From Azospirillum sp. TSH64 (GTDB taxonomy: Bacteria; Pseudomonadota; Alphaproteobacteria; Azospirillales; Azospirillaceae), in assembly GCF_003116035.1 (NCBI RefSeq), contig NZ_LGQW01000004.1, positions 1-52,264 of the forward strand: DNA of 52,264 bases, in the 5' to 3' direction. Under the pieces are notes generated by a model. That model was not told the origin of the DNA, searched no databases, and worked only from the letters and a program-made list of their open reading frames with translations. Shown piece after piece: positions 1 to 5,764 of the stretch. Position numbers and translations under genes: made by a program. How positions within the stretch are numbered: position 1 is the stretch's first letter; every line of letters starts with the position of its first letter.

Positions 1-47
1 TGGTGCCCAGGGACGGAGTCGAACCGCCGACACGGGGATTTTCAGTC
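1..47 (-). other. tRNA-Phe 3'-end fragment (att core)
   Basis: On the minus strand this holds the anticodon loop CTGAAAA, variable loop GTGTC, T stem GGCGG/CCGTC with loop TTCGACT, acceptor strand CCTGGGC, A73 and CCA. The 5' half of the anticodon stem should read GGGGA but reads TAAGA, so this is not a whole tRNA. Tyrosine integrases commonly use such tRNA 3' ends as the attachment core, restoring the host tRNA on integration. A second copy is at 52187-52233. Confidence 0.75.
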
Positions 48-78
48 TTATTCGAGCCTCCCGGTTTCCAAGGGCTCT
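1..78. repeat. Terminal direct repeat / attP copy (left)
   Basis: The first 78 bases are identical to the last 78 (52187-52264). Positions 1-47 read on the minus strand as the 3' end of a tRNA-Phe (GAA anticodon loop, T-arm, acceptor strand, CCA). Positions 48-78 run on into phage sequence that contains no tRNA. Integrase lies 112 bp inward, the usual place for attP. Confidence 0.85.
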
Positions 79-94
79 AGATAACAATGGGCGC

Positions 95-113
95 ATTTTG
101 TGCCGTTTTTGTG
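95..113 (+). promoter_or_regulatory. Candidate integrase arm-type site (left)
   Basis: ATTTTGTGCCGTTTTTGTG lies about 50 bp from the att core. It recurs with one mismatch and in the same orientation at 52027-52045, on the other side of the core once the molecule is closed. Paired repeats flanking an att core are typical of integrase arm-binding sites. The role is inferred from position only. Confidence 0.4.
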
Positions 114-189
114 CCATACGCGCCGCCCGCCGTTTCTCGCCCCAAGCGCCGGGCGAAAAGAAACGGGGCGCCGAAGCACCCCGCCAGGA

Positions 190-1440
190 TCAGCCGAAAA
201 GCGCGGAGGCGATCCCCTCGGTCCGCTTTTTCCGCCGCGCGTTCGCCTCGGCGTCGTCGAAAAGATGCCCGTATGTGTCGAGCGTGATTTGTGCCGACGA
301 GTGCCCTAGCTCCCGCTGCACTTCCTTGATATCGGCCCGGCTCTCGATCAGAACCGAGGCGCGGAAATGCCGGAGAGCGTGGATACCGTACCGAGCTTTC
401 CCGTCCTCGCCGACGACCTTCGCCTCGACCTGTAGCGGATACCAGAACCGATTTGCGATGTTGGAGAGGCTCTCGACCTTGCCCGAGCCGTTGGGGAAAA
501 CGAGATCGAGCGGTCCTTTTGGACAGGCGATCCGCCACGACTTGAGCTCGATCCGGAGATCGTCGGGAATGACGATGCGGCGCCGGGAGCCTTTGGTTTT
601 CGTCGGGCCGATCGTCCCTTTCTCGTCGGCGCGCTGCACGATCTCGATCGCCCCCTCCTCGAGATCGACGGAGCCCCACGGGAGCCCCCGGAGCTCCGAG
701 ATACGGGCGCCGGTCAGGATTGAGCATTTCAGCAGGAGGAGAAACCATCGGTGCCGATTGAGGCGGATTGCCTCGAGCTCCGACGGGCGCCCCTTGGGCG
801 ACGCCTTCCCAAGCCCGACGCCGTTCCGGTTTGCGCCGTGATCCCCAACCGACCAAGCCGCCGCCCGGCGGACGAGATCGCGAACCTCGTCCTTCGTCGG
901 AATCTCGACCGAGGTTTCGTGCCGCCCGCTCGTCGAGATCGTGACGCCCTCGGCGGCGTTGATCGCGACGAGCCCGCGGGTTCGCGCCTCGCTCAAAATC
1001 CCGACCAAGCTCGTCAGGACCTTTTTCGTCATGGCACGGGAGACGCCGTCGCGGAGGAGCTCGTCGCGGTATTCGACGACCCTCGGGGTCGTGAGGCGAT
1101 TGAGGCGGAGCGCACCAATCCGCGGGACAATATGCCGGGAAACGTGATTCCGGTATTGCTTTAGCGTCCCCTCCTCGGCGGGCGGACGCCCATTCCGACC
1201 AATCTCCACAGCCCCAAGCCAAACGGTCGCGGCCTCCTCGATCGTAACGGAGTCGCGGTCGTGAACGTGCGTCCCGGCCTTTACCGCCCCCTCCGTCTCG
1301 ACGCGATAATCCTCGGCGTCCTTTTTTCTGTCGAAATTCTTCGCTCGGCGCTTCCCGCTTTGGTCGATGTAACGGACTTGCCAAGCGGAGCTTTTCGATC
1401 CGTCTCGGTTTGTCCATTCGATTTTTTTGACTGTCGCCAT
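190..1440 (-). CDS. int: Tyrosine site-specific integrase
   Basis: A 416-residue phage integrase of the tyrosine recombinase family, catalysing integration and excision at the tRNA-Phe core beside it. An N-terminal arm-binding region is followed by a SAM-like core-binding domain (about residues 75-165) and a catalytic domain (about 180-400). The catalytic set is visible: R246 in TGARISELR, H354 and R357 in HALRH, H380 in LGHS and the nucleophile Y390 in DTYGH. An upstream in-frame ATG at 1497 exists, but the start at 1440 gives MATVKKIEW and sits 8 nt after a CTAGATCGGA element that precedes many starts here, so I prefer it. It is transcribed away from the small plus-strand operon that begins at 1604. 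Confidence 0.93.
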   Translation of the reverse strand: MATVKKIEWTNRDGSKSSAWQVRYIDQSGKRRAKNFDRKKDAEDYRVETEGAVKAGTHVHDRDSVTIEEAATVWLGAVEIGRNGRPPAEEGTLKQYRNHVSRHIVPRIGALRLNRLTTPRVVEYRDELLRDGVSRAMTKKVLTSLVGILSEARTRGLVAINAAEGVTISTSGRHETSVEIPTKDEVRDLVRRAAAWSVGDHGANRNGVGLGKASPKGRPSELEAIRLNRHRWFLLLLKCSILTGARISELRGLPWGSVDLEEGAIEIVQRADEKGTIGPTKTKGSRRRIVIPDDLRIELKSWRIACPKGPLDLVFPNGSGKVESLSNIANRFWYPLQVEAKVVGEDGKARYGIHALRHFRASVLIESRADIKEVQRELGHSSAQITLDTYGHLFDDAEANARRKKRTEGIASALFG

Positions 1441-1519
1441 ATTGCATTCCGATCTAGGGTAAATCCGCCAACACGACGGATTTTTGCATTGTGTCATAAA
1501 CTCCCCCGGTCGAAAAGTC

Positions 1520-1576
1520 TTGCGTCGGGGAAACGGTTGCCCTATCTAAAAACGGCGATGGGGAAACTGTTTCCCC
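1520..1576 (+). promoter_or_regulatory. Promoter with two palindromic operators
   Basis: A -35 TTGCGT (1520-1525), 17-bp spacer and -10 TATCTA (1543-1548) point at the gene starting at 1604. The spacer is filled by GGGGAAACGGTTGCCC (1527-1542). The perfect palindrome GGGGAAACTGTTTCCCC lies at 1560-1576, about three helical turns downstream. The promoter at 38155-38184 has the same spacer operator, so one repressor probably controls both. Confidence 0.6.
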
Positions 1577-1603
1577 ATTTGCCCCTAGATCGGAGATCAA
1601 ACC

Positions 1604-1765
1604 ATGACCGCTTTTCTCCTGATGCTCGAGAGCCAGGGATCGAATCACAAGGGCGCAATCCGTCACGTTCGCGTGCGAGCGCAAAACCGGAAAGCCGCCC
1701 TCGCGCTTGGTGACAAACACGCGCGGAGGGACGAGCGGGTCCTCGCCGCGCTCCTCGCGGTCTAA
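1604..1765 (+). CDS. Small hypothetical protein (53 aa)
   Basis: A short basic protein starting MTAFLLMLESQGS and ending LAALLAV. No family is recognised. The start codon follows a CTAGATCGGA element (1585-1594) by 9 nt. It is first in a three-gene plus-strand operon (1604, 1780, 2417) under the operator-bearing promoter at 1520. Being co-oriented and 14 nt upstream of the next gene supports it as real, but its function is unknown. Confidence 0.55.
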   Translation: MTAFLLMLESQGSNHKGAIRHVRVRAQNRKAALALGDKHARRDERVLAALLAV

Positions 1766-1779
1766 GGGGAGGGGCGGAT

Positions 1780-2250
1780 ATGACCAGCCAAAACACCACT
1801 CGCGACGAGCGCGTCGGGAAAGTCCTTCGCCTCGCTTACGGGCGCGGCACGCAATACGCGCGGATCGAGGCGGTCCGTACCGACCGGCGCGGCGGCGTCA
1901 AACTCCGTATCCGGCGCCTCGAGGGGCTCGGGACCTCTGCCGCACATTGGAACGTCGAAACGAGCGAGATCGCCGCCACGGATAGGCGGATCATCGGGGA
2001 AATGGTCGATAGGGTTCCGGTCGGAGCCCCGCCTCCGCCGACGGTCGCCGACCTCGAGGCGCTTGTCGCCAAACGCGAGGCGGAGGTCGCCAAGGCGGAG
2101 GCGGACCTTGCAACGGCAAGGGGTGAGGAAGCGGCGGGGAGCGCCAGCGAGTTTCGTGTCTCCAACGCCGCGCGTCGCGTTCGTTATGGGCAAAGCGACC
2201 TCGACGCCGCCCGGAAGGCGCTCGAGCTCCTTCGCCTCTCCGGCCTCTAG
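1780..2250 (+). CDS. Hypothetical coiled-coil protein (156 aa)
   Basis: The N-terminal 75 residues are basic and could fold as a small beta-rich domain (VGKVLRLAYGRGTQYARIEAV). After a proline-rich hinge (GAPPPP, about residue 83) the C-terminal half is a heptad-rich Ala/Glu helix, probably a coiled coil, ending LRLSGL. It has a good ribosome site (AAGGGGAGGGG) and is probably transcribed from the promoter at 1520. No family is recognised. The longest open frames on the opposite strand here are shadows. Confidence 0.6.
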   Translation: MTSQNTTRDERVGKVLRLAYGRGTQYARIEAVRTDRRGGVKLRIRRLEGLGTSAAHWNVETSEIAATDRRIIGEMVDRVPVGAPPPPTVADLEALVAKREAEVAKAEADLATARGEEAAGSASEFRVSNAARRVRYGQSDLDAARKALELLRLSGL

Positions 2251-2257
2251 GCTGCAC

Positions 2258-2277
2258 GGCGGGGCGCAAGCCCCGCC
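2258..2277 (+). terminator. GC-rich hairpin after the 156-aa gene
   Basis: GGCGGGGC and GCCCCGCC pair around a GCAA tetraloop 7 nt past the stop codon. There is no strong T tract, so termination may be partial. Confidence 0.45.
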
Positions 2278-2307
2278 TGTGACATTCCGCCGATTCAGCA
2301 TGTTTTT

Positions 2308-2376
2308 CCGTCAATATGAACGAACGTTTGAGTTACGTTAATCTCCTTGTGGGAATTTTCCTACACCGTCTATCCT
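2308..2376 (+). promoter_or_regulatory. CI-type operator and promoter for the 164-aa gene
   Basis: CCGTCAATATGAACG (2308-2322) is a near copy of the perfect palindrome CCGTCAATGTGACGG at 44649 in the repressor switch. TTGTGGGAATTTTCC (2347) also recurs at 44625. TTGTGG (2347-2352), an 18-bp spacer and TATCCT (2371-2376) make a plausible promoter. The phage repressor probably controls this unit. Confidence 0.5.
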
Positions 2377-2416
2377 CGTTCGCGGCGCCCTGCCGTCACG
2401 TCTCGAGGGATCGTTG

Positions 2417-2911
2417 ATGCCTACCGTTGTTATCTGCCCGTCCGAGGGCGCGAGTCCGACCGTCCGCCGGATTCACGGGGCTTACTTTGACTCCGGCGCC
2501 GAGGTCCGCCTCGTTCAGCCGGTCGGGCCGGATGCTTTCGAGGTCCGCGTCGCTTATCGGGTCGAGCGCGATCAACTGGCAGAGCTCGGCGACGCCTATG
2601 TCGCAGCCGCCGGAGAGGCGCCCGGCGGCGCCGAGGAGCCGTGCCCGGACGGATGCACGCTTATTTCGGTGACGCCGATCGAGGACGACGATATCGAGGT
2701 CGTTTTCGCCTACCGGCTCTCGAGCCGCGCGCTCGGCGATATCGGGCGCGCGTTCCTCGCTGCGGCGCGTGGCGTCGCTAAGGCGTTGGTCGTGTCGCTC
2801 GGGATCGCCTCTGCCTGTGTCGCCGCCGACGCGGACGATCGCTTTGATCCGCTCGACCTTTTCAGCGATCCGCCGACCGCGGCGGGCGAGGCGGGCGACC
2901 TTGGCGCATAA
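2417..2911 (+). CDS. Hypothetical protein with an internal duplication (164 aa)
   Basis: No known family. Two copies of a 35-40 residue unit are visible. The first is near residues 25-65 (VRLVQPVGPDAFEVRVAYR, then a helix ending DAYVAAAGE). The second is near 80-115 (CTLISVTPIEDDDIEVVFAYR, then a helix ending RAFLAAARG). The C-terminal 45 residues are acidic and look disordered. Start: ATG at 2417 is preceded by in-frame TTG at 2414; GAGGGA upstream fits either. It has its own promoter with a CI-like operator, so it may be expressed with the early genes. Confidence 0.6.
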   Translation: MPTVVICPSEGASPTVRRIHGAYFDSGAEVRLVQPVGPDAFEVRVAYRVERDQLAELGDAYVAAAGEAPGGAEEPCPDGCTLISVTPIEDDDIEVVFAYRLSSRALGDIGRAFLAAARGVAKALVVSLGIASACVAADADDRFDPLDLFSDPPTAAGEAGDLGA

Positions 2912-2977
2912 AAAGAGAAGGCGCCCTCGAAAGGACGCCCTCTCCCCCTAGATCGGAATCCGGTCGCCCGAAATCCG

Positions 2978-3002
2978 TTCCCGCGGGGATCAGCCGCGGG
3001 AA
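2978..3002. terminator. Bidirectional hairpin between convergent units
   Basis: TTCCCGCGG and CCGCGGGAA form a perfect 9-bp stem with a 7-nt loop, followed by A residues on the plus strand. It separates the plus-strand gene ending at 2911 from the end of the late minus-strand block at 3027. An imperfect hairpin lies at about 2913-2942, followed by a CTAGATCGGA element (2948-2957) that has no gene after it. Confidence 0.6.
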
Positions 3003-3026
3003 AATTCTAGATACGCGCTCACGCCG

Positions 3027-3272
3027 CTATCGACAAGCCCGAACCATCGCGCGGAGCGTGTAATAGTCGGCGAGGAGCTCCTCGATCGCCGAGCCGGGCG
3101 GGAGGAGGTCGAGCTCGTTGGCGGCTCGCTCCTCGATAACGCTCGGGTATTCGACGACCGGCGGACAGTTAGAAGCGATGGGAGCGCAAGCGGTCGCGGA
3201 GATCGTCACGATCGCGAGGGCGATCGCTCGCCGCGCGAAGTTGCTCCGCCTGGATTTCTGCCGCTCGTTCAT
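3027..3272 (-). CDS. Rz1-like outer-membrane spanin lipoprotein
   Basis: An 81-residue lipoprotein with a basic N-terminus, a hydrophobic helix (about 16-28) and a lipobox-like ISATAC ending at C29. The mature part is Pro-containing (NCPPVVEYPS) and ends with an amphipathic helix. Its 5' part overlaps the Rz-like gene out of frame by 104 nt, the classic Rz/Rz1 arrangement. It should pair with the inner-membrane spanin to fuse inner and outer membranes in the last step of lysis. It is the last gene of the late block, followed by the terminator at 2978. Confidence 0.65.
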   Translation of the reverse strand: MNERQKSRRSNFARRAIALAIVTISATACAPIASNCPPVVEYPSVIEERAANELDLLPPGSAIEELLADYYTLRAMVRACR

Positions 3273-3372
3273 TTTGCGCGCTCCGTTCTGCCATGCGCCC
3301 GGCGACGTAGATCGCCAGCCTATCGAGGACCCGCGTCGCGAGCTCGAGGAGGGCGGCGACCGCCGTCCGCAT
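3169..3372 (-). CDS. Rz-like inner-membrane spanin
   Basis: A 67-residue protein with one N-terminal hydrophobic stretch and a charged helical tail (AERSAQNERAAEIQAEQL) ending in a DxLRDRLRS motif common in short phage spanin-like proteins. Its ATG overlaps the stop of the holin-like gene (TAATG), and the Rz1-like lipoprotein begins inside it in another frame. Assignment rests on size, topology and this nested arrangement. Confidence 0.6.
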   Translation of the reverse strand: MRTAVAALLELATRVLDRLAIYVAGRMAERSAQNERAAEIQAEQLRAASDRPRDRDDLRDRLRSHRF

Positions 3373-3599
3373 TACTTCGCCGCCGGGTTAGTCGGGCTTG
3401 CCGGGGAAGGCTTGCCGGTTTCTTTCGCCCGCCCGAACGTGAGGGCGAGCCACTCGAGAACCCGGTAAGCCTTGCCGAGTTTGCTCGAGGGGTCGGGAGT
3501 CCGCGTGCCGCTGACGATCAGCGACGCGAGGGACAGGATCGCCAGCAGGACGCCGAGGACGACGTCGAGGTTTGCGAGGAGGAGGTTTAGGGTTTCCAT
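3372..3599 (-). CDS. Holin-like membrane protein (75 aa)
   Basis: The N-terminal 30 residues are hydrophobic (one or two membrane helices). They are followed by SGTRTPDPSSKLGKAYRVLEWL and a polar tail, a pattern shared by short phage proteins next to spanins. It sits immediately upstream of the Rz/Rz1-like pair and downstream of the muramidase, separated from the latter by the YfbU cargo gene. A holin would permeabilise the inner membrane at the lysis time. Function is inferred from context; 5423-5764 is the competing holin candidate. Confidence 0.5.
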   Translation of the reverse strand: METLNLLLANLDVVLGVLLAILSLASLIVSGTRTPDPSSKLGKAYRVLEWLALTFGRAKETGKPSPASPTNPAAK

Positions 3600-3699
3600 C
3601 GCGGGAGCCCTCCGGCGGTTTTCGGAGGCTCCACTTTGCGACGAATGGCGGGCGACCGGGAGCGGCGTCGCGTACCCGGCTGACGCTTAACAAGATGGC

Positions 3700-3796
3700 T
3701 TGACACCCAGAAAACCAATTCGTAACTTTTGCCGGTATCTAGCACGGTTCTACAAACGGTATTGCATACGGTGCTTTGTACGGCATATGATGCGGC
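3700..3796 (+). promoter_or_regulatory. Promoters and a five-fold 12-bp repeat array for the YfbU cargo gene
   Basis: Two promoters can be read: TTGACA (3700-3705), 17 bp, TAACTT (3723-3728); and TTGCAT (3762-3767), 18 bp, TATGAT (3786-3791). Across the second, ACGGT or a close variant recurs at exactly 12-bp steps (3744, 3756, 3768, 3780 and a weak copy at 3792). Such arrays are typical operators of ribbon-helix-helix repressors, and the gene downstream encodes an RHH domain, so autoregulation is likely. Confidence 0.6.
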
Positions 3797-3841
3797 TTCC
3801 ACCCGCTCCTCAGGTCGTAACCGCTGAAACGAGGGAAAGAT

Positions 3842-4543
3842 ATGGTAACCAAATCAGAGCGTTTTGAGCTCCGCCTCGACCAATCATTGCTCGAGCGAGT
3901 AGACGCTTGGCGCGAAACGCAAATCGAAAACCTGTCGCGGGCAGAGGCTATGCGCCGTTTGATTGAGACAGGATTGGGTTTGAACAGGTCAGCTGGTGAG
4001 GGAATCAGCGAAGGAGAAAGGGCTATTCTCGCCGTCTTGTTAGATTTTCCGGCCGCTAAGGAGAGAATTAGAAGCATTATGGAGGAGGGCCAATACTGGG
4101 CGTTGTCCAGCGCCGTACCGCAGGCTTTTACTAAGCCAAAAGAGCCAAAAATATCAAAAGAAGTAAGTGATATACTAGGTATGTGGTCGAAAATAGAAAG
4201 CTCATACGGACAACTTCGCCATGGTACTCAAAATAAAATACGCTCAATGATGGCGTCTGAGGATATGGAAGTCAGTTTTCCGGGATTTTCTGCAACCTCA
4301 GAGCCTGCTCATGCGCAGGCGGCATGGTATCTTACAACTAAACTTGGACAATTTCAGAATTTCAAAGGCAGGCATCTCGCGACTGGACCGATGCTGGAGA
4401 GGTATTACCGAATGATGCGAATATTCCGCCCAATCGAGTCAAAGAATGAAGGTGAGCCGTTTTACTACCTAAACGATGATGAGAGCCTCGCCCTCATCAA
4501 AGCATGGCTCGGTATCGACATGGGGCCGCGGAGCGTGTCCTAA
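3842..4543 (+). CDS. RHH-YfbU fusion protein (cargo gene)
   Basis: A 233-residue protein. Residues 6-46 read as a ribbon-helix-helix DNA-binding domain (beta strand ERFELRLDQ, then two helices ending RLIETGLG). From about residue 55 the sequence follows the YfbU/UPF0304 pattern: the EGERAIL helix, VSDILGMWSKIESSY, SFPGFSA, MLERYYRMMRIFR and a final helix with DESLALIKAWL. YfbU has no settled function. The gene is on the plus strand inside the minus-strand lysis cassette, is more AT-rich, uses codons unlike its neighbours and has its own promoters and operator array. These are hallmarks of a moron expressed during lysogeny. A toxin, stress or exclusion role is possible but not shown. Confidence 0.75.
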   Translation: MVTKSERFELRLDQSLLERVDAWRETQIENLSRAEAMRRLIETGLGLNRSAGEGISEGERAILAVLLDFPAAKERIRSIMEEGQYWALSSAVPQAFTKPKEPKISKEVSDILGMWSKIESSYGQLRHGTQNKIRSMMASEDMEVSFPGFSATSEPAHAQAAWYLTTKLGQFQNFKGRHLATGPMLERYYRMMRIFRPIESKNEGEPFYYLNDDESLALIKAWLGIDMGPRSVS

Positions 4544-4558
4544 TTGTTCTGTCAGCCA

Positions 4559-4625
4559 ATAGTTGCGCCTAAAGCCAGAGCGTGTTGCGTCGTGTCCTTC
4601 GCTTCTGGAATTTTGGCGCAACTAT
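4559..4625. terminator. Long imperfect stem-loop between convergent genes
   Basis: AATAGTTGCGCC and GGCGCAACTAT, extended inward by CCAGA/TCTGG, make an imperfect stem of about 25 bp at the meeting point of the plus-strand cargo gene and the minus-strand muramidase gene. A bidirectional terminator is the simplest reading. Confidence 0.45.
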
Positions 4626-4641
4626 CGGGGCATTGTTTGCT

Positions 4642-5430
4642 CTACCAGCTGACGCCGAGGGCGAGCCGCGTCTCGGCGCCAAAAGCGGCGCCATTAAACC
4701 CGCGCGCAGCCTGGAATCGCTGCAACGCCTCTTGCGTTTTCGGGCCGGAGAATCCGTCGACCGTGAGGGCGGCGCCGTGCGCGTTTAGCGCCGCCTGGAT
4801 CGCGGCGATCTCCGCGTGAGCGGGGTCGAGCTCGCGGCGGATCGCGGTCGTAAAGGCGGAGGCGAGGCGGACGTCGTAAGCGTTCGCTCGATAGCCCGGT
4901 CCATTGTAGCTCTCGGCGAACCGCGCCCACTCCGCGCGACGGAGCTCGTCGTCGAGCTTGCTCGAACGAACGAACGCGACGAACGCCGCAAGGTGATTCC
5001 CGGCGCTTTCCGAGTGCGCCTCGACGAACGCCTCGACCTCGGCGTAACCCGCCGCCGCGTGATTGCTGCCGAGGATTTGAAACGCGCCCCACGACGCCGC
5101 CTTTAGCGCCGCCTCCCGGTCGAGGCGCATGGCGACGAGGAGGCGCTCGTATTCCCCGGCGCCGCCGCGATAGAGGCTCCGGTCCCATTTCGGGGCGGAG
5201 ACGGCGGGGTTTGACCTGTTGAACCGCCCGCGCGTGAGCCGCGAAAAGACGTGCGCCTCGAATAGTATTTTTGGGCGACCGTCGGGGAGGAACGGGGCGC
5301 CGCCAGCCTCGACGGCGAGGACCGCCCGCACGACGGCGGGGAGGCAACCGAGCGCCCTTGCCGCCGCCTCGATATCCGCGGCGACGAGCGGGCGAGCGGC
5401 GCCAGCAAACGGAAGGCGGGCGCTAGACAT
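4642..5430 (-). CDS. Endolysin: N-acetylmuramidase with peptidoglycan-binding domain
   Basis: A 262-residue lysis enzyme. Residues 15-190 match the DUF3380 N-acetylmuramidase pattern: helix LPAVVRAVLAVEAGG with catalytic-type E41, then KILFEAHVFSRLTRGRF, SWGAFQILG and an FAESYNGPGY element. Residues 205-262 form a PG_binding_1 domain (IQAALNAHGAALTVDGFSG). No signal peptide is visible, so release should need a holin. Its start overlaps the upstream gene by 8 nt, keeping it in the late transcript. Confidence 0.88.
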   Translation of the reverse strand: MSSARLPFAGAARPLVAADIEAAARALGCLPAVVRAVLAVEAGGAPFLPDGRPKILFEAHVFSRLTRGRFNRSNPAVSAPKWDRSLYRGGAGEYERLLVAMRLDREAALKAASWGAFQILGSNHAAAGYAEVEAFVEAHSESAGNHLAAFVAFVRSSKLDDELRRAEWARFAESYNGPGYRANAYDVRLASAFTTAIRRELDPAHAEIAAIQAALNAHGAALTVDGFSGPKTQEALQRFQAARGFNGAAFGAETRLALGVSW

Positions 5431-5764
5431 TCCCGCCCCCGTGCTGCATGGCGCGCGAGAGGATCAATTGATCGAGGCGAGCGGTAATTGAAATCCCCTG
5501 CGCCCGAATGTCCTCGCGGAGCCCGGAAACGTCGGTGTGGAGTTGCGCCATATCGCGAGCGTAATCGTCTCGACGGACGTACTCGCCCCGCGTTTCGTCG
5601 ATCCGGCGATGAAGCTCGCCGACGTCCTCGGAGAGCTTGTTTCGGAGCGTGTCGTCGCCGTCGTCGATCCTCTTAAAGAGGAAATGAAAACCGCCCCAAA
5701 TGCCGCCTACGATGGTCAAGCAAACGGCGATGATCGCCAGGATACTCGATAGATCAATCGTCAC
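5423..5764 (-). CDS. Membrane-anchored coiled-coil protein (113 aa)
   Basis: One N-terminal membrane helix (residues 7-29, ILAIIAVCLTIVGGIWGGFHF), then a long charged coiled coil. It lies between tail gene D and the muramidase and overlaps both. Holin/antiholin or spanin-like lysis roles are possible. No specific family is recognised. Confidence 0.6.
   Translation of the reverse strand: MTIDLSSILAIIAVCLTIVGGIWGGFHFLFKRIDDGDDTLRNKLSEDVGELHRRIDETRGEYVRRDDYARDMAQLHTDVSGLREDIRAQGISITARLDQLILSRAMQHGGGNV

Noticed and set aside
1..78. Calling the end repeats attL and attR of an integrated prophage
   Set aside because: The right copy continues as phage sequence after 47 nt instead of the tRNA 5' half, so both copies are attP.
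1441..1497. Integrase start at 1497
   Set aside because: The extra 19 residues contain CKNPSCWRIYP, unlike an integrase N-terminus. The start at 1440 is preceded by the CTAGATCGGA element that marks other starts here.
3744..3796. Tandem repeats as a CRISPR array
   Set aside because: The unit is 12 bp with no spacers, and it overlaps a promoter in front of an RHH gene.
4638..4652. TGCTCTACCAGCTGA, which looks like the D-arm of a tRNA on the minus strand
   Set aside because: It overlaps the end of the muramidase gene (GVSW-stop), and no anticodon arm, T-arm or acceptor stem follows in the proper spacing.
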